Below, piece by piece: positions 45,207 to 53,377 of a stretch of DNA of 61,384 nucleotides. The stretch is from Chloroflexota bacterium (GTDB lineage Bacteria; Chloroflexota; Dehalococcoidia; Lucifugimonadales; UBA3495): assembly GCA_026710825.1 (NCBI GenBank), contig JAPOQH010000083.1, positions 1 to 61,384 on the forward strand. Reading direction: 5' to 3'. Made by a program: the position numbers and the translations under genes. Positions within the stretch are counted from its first letter, which is position 1, and every line of letters begins with the position of its first letter. Under the pieces are notes generated by a model. That model did no database searches. It had not been told where the DNA came from and saw only the letters and a program-made list of their open reading frames with translations.

Positions 45207-45607
45207 GCCTGCACCAACTCCAGCCGCTCCTGCGGAAAATCGTACTCCATCCGCACGCGGTTCAATATGTCCCGCCCGAGCAGCGAGTCAAGACCATCGA
45301 CCGCTGGGTGCGGCTTGGCGATGGAAAGTTCAAAGCGAAACTCAACATCGGTGTTGCTGTCGTCAAATGCGATCACAGCAGTTTCCCGGTAATAGGTATG
45401 GGTCCCTCCCACGCCTTCAAATTCCACAGGGAGGAGCAGATCGTCAAAAGGGCAACCTAAACGCACACCGTCGCCCGGGTGCAACGCAGTGGCAACTGCT
45501 CCCGTATCAATCAGAAAGTTGACGCCCCCCACGATTCCCAGACGCGGTAGAAGCAAGCGGCCTCGAACGCGGGGCTGCCCGTTGGCTTCAAAATAGCCTG
45601 CAATCAA
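45203..45607 (-). CDS. retropepsin-like aspartic protease (clan AA), paired
   Basis: A 134-residue protein with the FLIDTGA aspartic motif (Asp34-Thr35-Gly36), a glycine-rich YRETAV strand region and a DSLLGRDILNRVRMEYD segment near 107, which is the family's hydrophobic-Gly-Asp second motif. A dimer would be needed for an active site. Four bases separate it from the small upstream gene, and its stop overlaps the MFS start. The repeated partner-protease order suggests a functional unit; its target is unknown. Confidence 0.75.
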   Translation of the reverse strand: MIAGYFEANGQPRVRGRLLLPRLGIVGGVNFLIDTGAVATALHPGDGVRLGCPFDDLLLPVEFEGVGGTHTYYRETAVIAFDDSNTDVEFRFELSIAKPHPAVDGLDSLLGRDILNRVRMEYDFPQERLELVQA

Positions 45608-45611
45608 AAAA

Positions 45612-45962
45612 TTACCCGGGGATTACCCATCGTGGCTCCTTGTGCATACACTTTGTCGCAGCGAATTCAGGACGTTCACCAAGATCACGGATTTTCTCGA
45701 CCAATTCCATGATGGTGTCGGCAACTACCTGCTTGTACGATTCGGTCAACGCCACCCACTGGTCGGGGTACTGCTCCGTTAATTCGGCACGCATCTGCTC
45801 CAGGCGCTGGCATCGTTCGCCAAAATCCCTCAACTCCGCAAGGTCGCGGGCTTTTTCTTCCTCAGACCGCTGTTTCAGTTGCTCGATGGCCTCCTGCGCG
45901 TGGTCCGGCCACTGAGGTGCCGCGCTGTCTTCTGCTGACAGTGGTTCCTTGTATCGAAACAT
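45612..45962 (-). CDS. small partner protein of a retropepsin-like gene
   Basis: A 116-residue, highly charged, mostly helical protein (about 30-60 is a likely coiled coil: EAIEQLKQRSEEEKARDLAELRDFGERC) with VADTIMELVEKIRDLGE near the end. I do not recognise a family. It lies 4 bases upstream of the retropepsin gene on the same strand. Inference: a chaperone or antitoxin-like companion. No membrane span or signal. Confidence 0.6.
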   Translation of the reverse strand: MFRYKEPLSAEDSAAPQWPDHAQEAIEQLKQRSEEEKARDLAELRDFGERCQRLEQMRAELTEQYPDQWVALTESYKQVVADTIMELVEKIRDLGERPEFAATKCMHKEPRWVIPG

Positions 45963-46009
45963 GGCCCTACATTATCCCTTGGCGGTTTTCGACCGTCATG
46001 TCCCTGCCC

Positions 46010-46969
46010 TTACTCCCCGGCAAAAAATCGCCGCGGGTTCTCCACCGTGATCTGGTGGATTTCCGCGTCCGACGCACCCAATTCCTTCAGCCTCGGCAGC
46101 ACGTAACGCGGAATAAAGTTGTACTCGTCCGGATTGGCCCGCCGCCGCTGCTCCTGCACCTCCGCTCCGTGCCGCGCCTTGGGAACCGAATAGTCGTGCG
46201 ACAGGAAGATACGGTGCGTAAACCCCGCGTCCATCAACGCCTTGGCAACCTCGGTCCGCTGCTCCCAGTTCGGAGTGCCCGGCCGCGTTCCTCCGGGATA
46301 CCGGTCCAGCCCCAGCCACACGCCCTTGTTAAGCAGGCCGAAGAGGTAATCCAGGTCGGTGTCATCGTTGCTGTGCCCGATGTACACCTTGTCCAGGTCA
46401 ACCCCCTCCTCCTCCAGGATCCGCACCTGCGCTTCGCCGATCCGCTCCGGCGACCACGTATGCGTCGAGATGCACATCCCAGTCGCCTTCTGCGCCCTCG
46501 CGGCGGCCCGCAGCACCACCTCCTGCGGCGGCGTGATCCCGCCCTCGTCGCTGGCCACCTTGATGATCCCTGCCTTGATGCCCGTGCCCTCGATCCCTTC
46601 CTCAATCTCGCGAACGTACAACTCGGCAATCACGTCCGGAGACAGGTCGCCGAAAGGCCGCGGCACCGCCAGGTGGTTGCCCGTCGCGACGATAATCTGC
46701 ATCCCGCTGGCCTCTGCCACCTCCCGTATCAGCGCCACGTCCCGCCCGAGATCGAACGTGCTCACGTCAACGATGGTGCGCACCCCGTCCTCGCGCACCG
46801 CCGCCATCGCGGCGACGGATTGCTCCTTGATGCCAGCCCGGTCGATTATCTCAGGGTAGGTGTGCCGCAGCCCGGCGGCGTTGGTGCCCACATGCTCATG
46901 GCTCAAAGTGAAGCCCAGGTCGTCGGTATCAATCGGTCCCGTCACGCTGTTCACGGTCGCCATGGCCAT
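46010..46969 (-). CDS. phosphotriesterase-family lactonase-like amidohydrolase
   Basis: A 319-residue TIM-barrel enzyme with a complete binuclear-metal set: His24 and His26 (SHEHVG), bridging Lys137 (GIIKVAS), His170 (STHTWS), His199 (IGHSND) and Asp259 (SHDYS). The spacing follows phosphotriesterase-like lactonases, which hydrolyse acyl-homoserine or oxo-lactones and slowly act on organophosphates. Substrate unknown. An AGGAGGG site precedes the start. It is the first minus-strand gene after a long spacer. Confidence 0.88.
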   Translation of the reverse strand: MAMATVNSVTGPIDTDDLGFTLSHEHVGTNAAGLRHTYPEIIDRAGIKEQSVAAMAAVREDGVRTIVDVSTFDLGRDVALIREVAEASGMQIIVATGNHLAVPRPFGDLSPDVIAELYVREIEEGIEGTGIKAGIIKVASDEGGITPPQEVVLRAAARAQKATGMCISTHTWSPERIGEAQVRILEEEGVDLDKVYIGHSNDDTDLDYLFGLLNKGVWLGLDRYPGGTRPGTPNWEQRTEVAKALMDAGFTHRIFLSHDYSVPKARHGAEVQEQRRRANPDEYNFIPRYVLPRLKELGASDAEIHQITVENPRRFFAGE

Positions 46970-47402
46970 CCCTCCTGTCCGTCCGCAAGGTGACCTAGTT
47001 TATTATGATTCGCCCAACTTGGATACGTTGCCCTTTTCGCGGTAAATCCCCAGGCAGAGTTGGCTGCCCCGCAACCAAAGCAAATCCTCAAGCGGAGTTA
47101 ACTGCCGCACAGCCAGACCGTCATACCCGCGAAAGCGGGTAGCCAGGAAAATCTTGCCCGACTCACGTTCCCCAACGTCCGCACTCTCCCGCCGCCCACT
47201 CGCCCCTCGCCACAAAGCATCTCCAAACTCAACCGGTCGCCACAAAAATCCGGTATATCCCAAGTATCCTGTCCGTCCTGTGAATTCGTTCCCCCGCGTC
47301 GTCATCCCATCCAACCCCGACAACTCCACGAAGCATCTCCAAACTCGCTTGCCGTTACCCTGCCCGCCGTCTATCATCAACCAAAACTCAAGGAGGCAGG
47401 CC
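46970..47402. other. repeat-bearing spacer upstream of a CMD-like gene
   Basis: It holds repeat family 3 (47119-47146) and a 'GTATCCTGTCCGTCCTGTGAA' repeat (about 47263-47285). No gene is seen; open frames on both strands are not protein-like. Confidence 0.5.
47119..47146. repeat. repeat family 3, copy 6
   Basis: CGTCATACCCGC / GCGGGTAGCCAG around GAAA: the strongest hairpin of this family in the window. Confidence 0.7.
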
Positions 47403-47954
47403 ATGCGAACCCCGATACTTACCCGCGACCAGGTCCCCGAAAATCTCCGCGACGCCTTTGACCATGAAACCGCCAACTCCGGCGGCGTCGTGGACAGTGG
47501 CCCCGGCTCCGCCATGATCAACAGTCCCGAAATGCGCCGCCGTTCCAACTACCTCGTCAACTACCTCCGCGATGAATCGTCACTGCCCAAGCAGATCCAG
47601 GAACTTGTGATGATCCTCACCGCTCGCAACATGGACTGCCAGTACATCTGGCACGCCCACTCCGCCCGCGCCCGCCAGCAGGGCATCAGCGACGAATTCG
47701 TCGATAACCTCCGCGATGGCAAGCCCTTGCCCCAGCTATCTGACGATCTGCAAATCGTCGTCAACTACGTCACCCAACTATTCGACAACCACCGCGTCGA
47801 CGAGGCCACCTTCCGGGCCGCCATTGACCGATACGGCGCCCTGAGCGTCACCGAGATCTCGACGTTGATGGGCTACTACTCGCTGCTCGCCTTCAACGCC
47901 AACGCGTTCGAGATCGACGTCCCCGACGGCGACGAACCCAAGCTGCCCATCTAA
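47403..47954 (+). CDS. carboxymuconolactone-decarboxylase-like protein
   Basis: A 183-residue paralogue of the gene at 14872. QIQELVMILTARNMDCQYIWHAH has the same C-x5-H-A-H layout with no CxxC; EISTLMGYYSLLAFNANAFEIDVP matches the paralogue's end. AAGGAGG before the ATG fixes the start; the frame is open upstream for about 80 codons. The substrate may be a small aromatic- or lactone-type compound. It is followed after about 200 bases by an EamA gene. Confidence 0.82.
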   Translation: MRTPILTRDQVPENLRDAFDHETANSGGVVDSGPGSAMINSPEMRRRSNYLVNYLRDESSLPKQIQELVMILTARNMDCQYIWHAHSARARQQGISDEFVDNLRDGKPLPQLSDDLQIVVNYVTQLFDNHRVDEATFRAAIDRYGALSVTEISTLMGYYSLLAFNANAFEIDVPDGDEPKLPI

Positions 47955-48039
47955 CGTAATTCGTTTGCACCGGGTCCATTGATCCTTGGTGCCTGTCGGG
48001 TAGTCCGCTCATATCGATCATTGGCAACTGGTCACGTAG

Positions 48040-48074
48040 TCCGCTCGTGGCGAGCCTGTCGAACCACGAGCGGA
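48040..48074. repeat. repeat family 2, covarying copy
   Basis: TCCGCTCGTGG / CCACGAGCGGA arms around the GAGCCTGTCGAA core. Compared with the copy at 50747, both arms changed (A-T to G-C), which keeps pairing. Confidence 0.8.
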
Positions 48075-48231
48075 CGCTCGCCACGGCGCTGCCCCAGACA
48101 GAGGACAATTTGCGGATGCCGGGCGATCGGGCAAATCTGACCCTGATGGTGACTCCATAGCCCTCGCGGGAGGATTCTATTGGGGATTCTCCGGGCTGCT
48201 GGCCTGGGGAATCGCCGATTATCTCGCCCGC

Positions 48232-49026
48232 GTGGCCTCCCGCCAGATCGGGAGCGTCAGCACAACCCTGCTCACCCTGCTGATTGGGCTGGTCCTCCCT
48301 CTCGCCTTTGTGGTCGTCGAAGTCGCCACCGGCGGCCAATCCATCGACTGGTCAGCCCTGGCTCTCTGGGCGCCTATGACCGGCGCCGCCCTGGGCTTCG
48401 CGTATCTGTCGTACTACACCGGACTCGCGCGCGGCGCGGTTACCGTTGTCAGCAGCGCCGCGTCCGCTTGGCTCGCCATCACGGTGTTGATTGCCGTCGC
48501 GTTCTTTGGGGAGACCGCCGGCCCGGGCAACCTCGCGCTGATGGCCGTGATCATTCTCGGCATCCTGTTGTTGTCCGCAGGCCCCCTGACCGGCGCGGAT
48601 GTGAGTTCCGGCGTGCCCTGGGGGTTGGGCGCCATGCTCGGCCTCGGCGTCGCAATGGCGGCGTTCGATCATGTTACTGCGGCGGCCGGCCCCATGCTGG
48701 CCGTGCTGGTGGTGCGGGCCGGTTCCGCGATCCCCTCCTGCGCTTTTGTACTGGCGAAGCGCATGCCCGTTCGTCGCCCTGAGAAACCAACGGGATGGGC
48801 GCTTCTGGCGGTGATCGGCGTTGTGGACGCGGCCGGTTTCGTCGGCTACAACCTCGGCGTCGCCACTGCCCCGGTATCCCTCGTCGCGCCCATTGCCGCT
48901 GCCCATCCATTGGTGACCATCGCGCTGGCGGTCGCCATCAACCGCGAGCGTCCTCGGGCCGCCCAGTGGGTCGGCGCGACGCTCATCATCGCATCCACAA
49001 TCGCCCTGAGCGTCCTGGTGGGTTGA
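48232..49026 (+). CDS. EamA/DMT-family transporter with unclear start
   Basis: A 264-residue membrane protein with about nine spans and the duplicated EamA domain (LGFAYLSYYTGLARGAVTVV; GYNLGVATAPVSLVAPIAAAHPLVTIALAV). The given start is the first GTG. However the same frame continues upstream with FYWGFSGLLAWGIADYLARVASR, a normal first span, to a stop at 48037 with no ATG, GTG or TTG. So the true start is non-standard, or the 5' end has been damaged, perhaps by the repeat just upstream. Substrate unknown. Confidence 0.75.
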   Translation: MASRQIGSVSTTLLTLLIGLVLPLAFVVVEVATGGQSIDWSALALWAPMTGAALGFAYLSYYTGLARGAVTVVSSAASAWLAITVLIAVAFFGETAGPGNLALMAVIILGILLLSAGPLTGADVSSGVPWGLGAMLGLGVAMAAFDHVTAAAGPMLAVLVVRAGSAIPSCAFVLAKRMPVRRPEKPTGWALLAVIGVVDAAGFVGYNLGVATAPVSLVAPIAAAHPLVTIALAVAINRERPRAAQWVGATLIIASTIALSVLVG

Positions 49027-49149
49027 CCGTCAATCGGCAGCGCTGACAAAAATCATCCTGTGAATCCCGTCCATCGATGTAAAACAATCTACGCTGTCCG
49101 TGTAAAATCCCACCATCAACGTCCATCCCTGCAAAAAAGGAGGCGCATT

Positions 49150-50697
49150 TTGAAGTACGACGTTATCGTGATCGGCGCCGGCTCCGCCGGTTCCATCGTC
49201 GCCACCCGGCTGAGCGAGGACCCCAACCGGTCCGTTCTGCTGCTCGAGGCCGGCCCCGACTATCCCAACTTCGACCACCTGCCCGACGAGGTGAAGCATG
49301 GGTACGCCACTGCCACCGACGTCATGACCAGCGATCACAACTGGCAGTTCACCGGATACGGCACCGCGGAGAACCCCGAGATAATGGTGCCCCGCGGCAA
49401 GGTCACCGGCGGCTCCAGCGCCATCAACGGCCAGATGTTCCTGCGCGGCGTGCCCGAGGACTATGACGGCTGGGCCGCTAGGGGCAACGACGAGTGGACT
49501 TTCCAGAACCTGCTGGGCTGTTTCCGCCGCCTCGAAACCGACACTGATTTTTCCGACGACTTCCACGGCAACGACGGCCCCATCATCGCCCGTCGCTTCA
49601 AGCGTGAGGAATGGCGTCCGGCGCAAACGGCTTTCTACAACGCTGCCCGGGCCTATGGTTTCCCGCATACTGACGACCACAACAGCCCGGACTCAACCGG
49701 TGTCGGCCCCACGCCGTTCAACAACCCCAACGGCATCCGCTGGAGCACCGCCCTCGGCTACCTCGACCCAGCGCGCAATCGCCTCAACCTGACCCTGCGC
49801 CCCAACTGTACCGTGCATCGCGTCATCTTCGACGGGAACCGGGCCACCGGAGTAATGGTCGAAAGCGGCGGCGAGGTGTTCACCGTCGAGGCCGACCAGA
49901 TCATCCTCAGCGGCGGCGCAATCGCCTCGCCCCAACTGCTCATGCTCTCGGGCGTCGGCCCCGGCGACCATCTTCGCAGCCACGGCATACCCGTCGTTCA
50001 CGATCTCCCCGGGGTCGGCCAGAACCTCCGCGACCATCCGATCGTCCCCGTCACCTGGCGCACCAAGCCGGGATTTGACCTCGACGGGTTCGCGCCCCGC
50101 ATCCAGACCTGCCTGAAGTACACCGCCGAGGGTTCCGACCTGCGCAACGACATGATCATGATCTTCTCGTCGTTCGCCACCGAACAGGTCATCCGTGGCG
50201 GCGACCGCATGGCGCCCCTGGGCATCCGGGCGTCCGTATCCATCTACCTCGCCGTCGGCGCCGGCGAACTCCGCCTCAACTCCACCGACCCTCATCAGCA
50301 GCCCTACCTCGACTACAACTACCTCCAGGAGGAGTTCGACCGCAAGCGTCTGCGCGACGGGGTCCGCATCGCCGTCCAACTCGGCGAGCACGGCGATTTC
50401 CAGGACATCATCCAGGAGCGGACCGAGCCCCTGGACTCCGACCTCGAATCCGACGACGCGCTGGACCACTGGCTCCGCAGCAACGTCTCCACCGCGCAGC
50501 ACATCTCCTGCACCTGCAAGATGGGCCCGGCGTCGGATCCCATGGCGGTGGTGGACCAGTATGGCAAGGTGTACGGTTTGGAGAACATCCGCGTGGTCGA
50601 CGCATCCATCATGCCCGACTGCATCCGCGCCAACACCAACGTCACCACCATGATGATCGGCGAGCGCGTCTCCGAATTCATCCTGCGCGGCGACTGA
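49150..50697 (+). CDS. GMC-family flavin oxidoreductase
   Basis: A 515-residue FAD enzyme of the choline dehydrogenase/glucose oxidase family. The nucleotide motif VIVIGAGSAGSIVATRL starts at residue 4; VTGGSSAINGQMFLRG near 84 is the second signature; HISCTCKMGP and NTNVTTMMIGERVSEF carry the catalytic His and the C-terminal block. A TTG start at 49150 behind AGGAGG is chosen because the dinucleotide fold begins right after it. It oxidises an alcohol; substrate unknown. Confidence 0.9.
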   Translation: MKYDVIVIGAGSAGSIVATRLSEDPNRSVLLLEAGPDYPNFDHLPDEVKHGYATATDVMTSDHNWQFTGYGTAENPEIMVPRGKVTGGSSAINGQMFLRGVPEDYDGWAARGNDEWTFQNLLGCFRRLETDTDFSDDFHGNDGPIIARRFKREEWRPAQTAFYNAARAYGFPHTDDHNSPDSTGVGPTPFNNPNGIRWSTALGYLDPARNRLNLTLRPNCTVHRVIFDGNRATGVMVESGGEVFTVEADQIILSGGAIASPQLLMLSGVGPGDHLRSHGIPVVHDLPGVGQNLRDHPIVPVTWRTKPGFDLDGFAPRIQTCLKYTAEGSDLRNDMIMIFSSFATEQVIRGGDRMAPLGIRASVSIYLAVGAGELRLNSTDPHQQPYLDYNYLQEEFDRKRLRDGVRIAVQLGEHGDFQDIIQERTEPLDSDLESDDALDHWLRSNVSTAQHISCTCKMGPASDPMAVVDQYGKVYGLENIRVVDASIMPDCIRANTNVTTMMIGERVSEFILRGD

Positions 50698-50746
50698 TCA
50701 GCGCCACCAGAGTCCTCTCATTAAGAAAGTCCGCCCATGAAGAAAG

Positions 50747-50781
50747 TCCGCTCATGGTGAGCCTGTCGAACCATGAGCGGA
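50747..50781. repeat. repeat family 2, copy with ATG-type arms
   Basis: TCCGCTCATGG / CCATGAGCGGA arms; a shorter inverted unit CCGCCCATGAAG lies just before it. Confidence 0.8.
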
Positions 50782-50844
50782 CGGTCGCTCGATTACAGCG
50801 TCCCAAATCCGTTGGTCCGACCCCGAATGCGCGCACCCGTTCCC

Positions 50845-51837
50845 TCACCGCGACGGGAACCGTGCCGCCAGAATATCCATGATCAACCGCGCCCCGACCT
50901 GCGCCGTCAAATCCGAAACGTCGTACGGCGGAGCAACCTCAACGACATCGAAAGCCACCAGGTTGGAACGTCGCACCAGTGTTTCCAGGCAGCGTCGCGC
51001 CTCGTCGTAGAACAGCCCGCCGACCTCCGGCGTTCCGGTTCCCGGGGCTTGAGTAGGGTCCAGCGAGTCCACGTCAAACGTGATGTAGAGATTCGACCCC
51101 ACCGGAACGCTCTCCGCCGCCGCCTCCGGCCCCATCTCGCGGAACTGCCGCAGGGTGATGATTCCATTGCCGTGGCTGACCGCCTCCTCATACGGCTCCC
51201 GCCGCACGGAGCGTATGCCGATTGACGTGATATTCCCCACGTGTTCAAGTTCTTGGCACCGGCGAATCGGGCTGCCGTGGGTCAGCAGCGCGCCTTGATA
51301 GTGGTGCGTGTAATCCAGGTGCGCGTCGAAATGCACGATGTCCAGCGGCGCGAACTGAGACAGTCCCGCCACCACCGGAAACGTGATCGCATGGTCGCCT
51401 CCCAGTACCACCGGCATCGCGCCACGTTGGGCCACCCTCTTCACCACGCCGGCCAACCGCTCGAAGTTGTGCACCACCTCCGACGGCGAGACCGATACGT
51501 TCCCACAGTCCGCCATCGTGATGCCCCGCAATAACTCGTCGCCGGCGTCCGCGTCGAAGAACCCTTCGGCGTTTCGCCCGTGCCCGTAGGGGTCAAGGTA
51601 CGAGTAGGATCGCGGAGCATCCCGCAGCGCGTCCGGCCCGTACCGCGCCCCCGGCCGCCCGAACGTGCCTTGATCAAACGGCATCCCGATGAACGCGACA
51701 TCCGCCTCCAGTTCATCAATATTGGCGCACATCGGCACCCGAAACATGGTTCGAGGCCGCGTGTCCAGCGCCGACATGCCGTCGCCCGCCAGATCCTCTG
51801 AATACTGCGGCCCGATGTTGATGTTGTCTTCAGCCAT
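50845..51837 (-). CDS. ureohydrolase (agmatinase/arginase family)
   Basis: A 330-residue arginase-fold enzyme. The Mn2+ ligands are in GGDHAITFP (about 147-155), DAHLDYTHHY (about 170-179) and FDVDSLDPTQAPG (about 253-265). These fit agmatinase or guanidinobutyrase; the variable substrate loop cannot separate them. It would release urea from a guanidino compound. An AAGGG-type site lies before the ATG. A crotonase gene diverges from it. Confidence 0.88.
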   Translation of the reverse strand: MAEDNINIGPQYSEDLAGDGMSALDTRPRTMFRVPMCANIDELEADVAFIGMPFDQGTFGRPGARYGPDALRDAPRSYSYLDPYGHGRNAEGFFDADAGDELLRGITMADCGNVSVSPSEVVHNFERLAGVVKRVAQRGAMPVVLGGDHAITFPVVAGLSQFAPLDIVHFDAHLDYTHHYQGALLTHGSPIRRCQELEHVGNITSIGIRSVRREPYEEAVSHGNGIITLRQFREMGPEAAAESVPVGSNLYITFDVDSLDPTQAPGTGTPEVGGLFYDEARRCLETLVRRSNLVAFDVVEVAPPYDVSDLTAQVGARLIMDILAARFPSR

Positions 51838-51908
51838 GGAAATCCCTTGTGGTCAAGTTGGTGTGATTATACTGGGCATTGAAAACACCGCCAGAAAGGA
51901 GGCCCCCA

Positions 51909-52679
51909 ATGGCCCGTCTCGAAGATTACCAGAACCGATTCCAGTACGCCCGGTTCGAGCGTGAGGACGGCATCCTCCAGATGACCCTCCACAGCGACGG
52001 CGACACCCTCCAATGGGGCGCCGGCCCCCACAGCGAACTGCCCGAGGTCTTCCACACCGTCGGCACCGATGTGGAGAACAAGGTCATCATCATGCCCGGC
52101 GCCGGCGCCGGATTCACCGGCCCCGCCGGCAGCAGCGACACCGTGCCACGCCGCACTCCAGAGCAGTGGGACTCCACCTACTGGGAGGGCAAGCACCTGC
52201 TGGGCAACCTGCTCAACATCGAAGTCCCCATCATCGCCGCCATCAACGGCCCCGCCCTGCGTCATTCGGAACTGCCGTTGATGAGCGACATCGTCCTCGC
52301 CGCGCCGCACACGACATTCCAGGACTCCGGCCACTTCATGAGCGGCCTCACCCCGGGGGATGGCATGCACATAATCTACCCCCTACTCCTGGGACTCAAC
52401 CGTGGCCGCTACTTCCTCCTCACCGGTCAGTTGCTCGACGCTGCCAAAGCCCAGGAATTTGGCCTCGTCGCCGAGGTGCTGCCATCCGATGAACTCCTGC
52501 CGAGAGCGTGGGAACTGGCCCGCCAACTCGCGGCTCAACCCCGCCTCGTCCTCCGATATTCCCGCGTTCTGCTCACCCAGAAACTACGCGGCGAACTCCA
52601 CGACTTGCTCGGCTACGGCCTGGCCCTCGAAGGCCTCGGCTCCGCCCAGGACTACCTAGACCGCGGCCAGGGCCGTTAG
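51909..52679 (+). CDS. 6-oxocamphor-hydrolase-like crotonase (beta-diketone hydrolase)
   Basis: A 256-residue crotonase-fold protein. From memory it resembles Rhodococcus 6-oxocamphor hydrolase closely: GPHSEL, NGPALRHSELPLMSDIVLAA, FQDSGHFMSGLTPGDG and LGLNRGRYFLLTGQ. The catalytic His41, His119, His142 and Asp151 match that enzyme's His45, His122, His145 and Asp154. Known reaction: retro-Claisen C-C bond cleavage of a non-enolisable beta-diketone. Inference: cleavage of a cyclic diketone in a catabolic route. AAAGGAGG precedes the ATG at 51909. Ordinary CoA-type activity is less likely since the Glu pair is absent. Confidence 0.8.
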   Translation: MARLEDYQNRFQYARFEREDGILQMTLHSDGDTLQWGAGPHSELPEVFHTVGTDVENKVIIMPGAGAGFTGPAGSSDTVPRRTPEQWDSTYWEGKHLLGNLLNIEVPIIAAINGPALRHSELPLMSDIVLAAPHTTFQDSGHFMSGLTPGDGMHIIYPLLLGLNRGRYFLLTGQLLDAAKAQEFGLVAEVLPSDELLPRAWELARQLAAQPRLVLRYSRVLLTQKLRGELHDLLGYGLALEGLGSAQDYLDRGQGR

Positions 52680-52689
52680 CCCGTTCCTG

Positions 52690-53061
52690 TCAGACCGCAG
52701 CCAACGCGTCGATCCGAACGACACCGCCGGGAATCATGTCGATTTCGATGTGGCTCCCGGCCAGCAGATCGGCGCTTGCCAAATAGGAGTTTTCCGATTC
52801 CAAAACCCTGACCCGCTTGAAACCGTTATGCCAGGCTACTTCACCGGTGTAACTGGAAATGCGAACGACCCGCTCGTTAGCCAAGCGGATCCGCACTGTC
52901 CCAGTCCGTGTCAATCCGAGCGCATCAATCACGACTCTCGGCAGCATCAAGTGCGAACCCTGGAATCCAGTGTCAATGATTACATCAAAACCGCGAGCGC
53001 TACCGCGCATTTGAACTGGAATGATTGCCTCATGGCGTTCATTAACCCGCCCTGCAATCAT
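52690..53061 (-). CDS. retropepsin-like aspartic protease (clan AA), paired
   Basis: A 123-residue protein with VIIDTGFQGS (Asp30-Thr31-Gly32), a long LPRVVIDALGL helix and an LLAGSHIEIDMIPGGVVRI segment near 98, where the family keeps its LLG-type motif. It overlaps the upstream gene by 4 bases (ATGA), so they are coupled. This is the third protease of this type in the window. A dimer would be required for activity. Confidence 0.75.
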   Translation of the reverse strand: MIAGRVNERHEAIIPVQMRGSARGFDVIIDTGFQGSHLMLPRVVIDALGLTRTGTVRIRLANERVVRISSYTGEVAWHNGFKRVRVLESENSYLASADLLAGSHIEIDMIPGGVVRIDALAAV

Positions 53062-53336
53062 AACTCAATGACGTCTACACCGCGCCCCAGCGTAACGACT
53101 GCCGGATAGCCGATGCGGAAAGCGAATTCAAAAGCACCCGGGTGGCGAGATTGCAGGCGGTCGGATGCTGCCAACCAGTCCGCGTCAACTTCATAATCGT
53201 AGGATTCAACGTCCAGCACCAGAATCTTACCCTTTTCAGTCGGCATCAGTTTCGGTAACAATTCCCTCTCGTAGAATTCCTCCGCCAAGTCCAATTGGTC
53301 CGCATCTGCGGTGTTGGTTCGGTCAGAGTCCATCAT
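53058..53336 (-). CDS. small partner protein of a retropepsin-like gene (antitoxin-like)
   Basis: A 92-residue acidic protein. EEFYERELLPKLMPTEKGKILVLDVESYDYEVDADWLAASDRLQSRHPGAFEFAFRIGYPAVVTL fits a recurring small family that precedes clan-AA proteases in Cyanobacteria and Chloroflexota, as I recall it. Its gene overlaps the protease gene. Role unknown; the two-gene order resembles toxin-antitoxin operons. It shows no sequence likeness to the partner at 45612, so the partners differ between modules. Confidence 0.65.
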   Translation of the reverse strand: MMDSDRTNTADADQLDLAEEFYERELLPKLMPTEKGKILVLDVESYDYEVDADWLAASDRLQSRHPGAFEFAFRIGYPAVVTLGRGVDVIEL

Positions 53337-53377
53337 CGCGTCACCCCCATCGTATGGTTATGCTAGCGTACTGCGTA

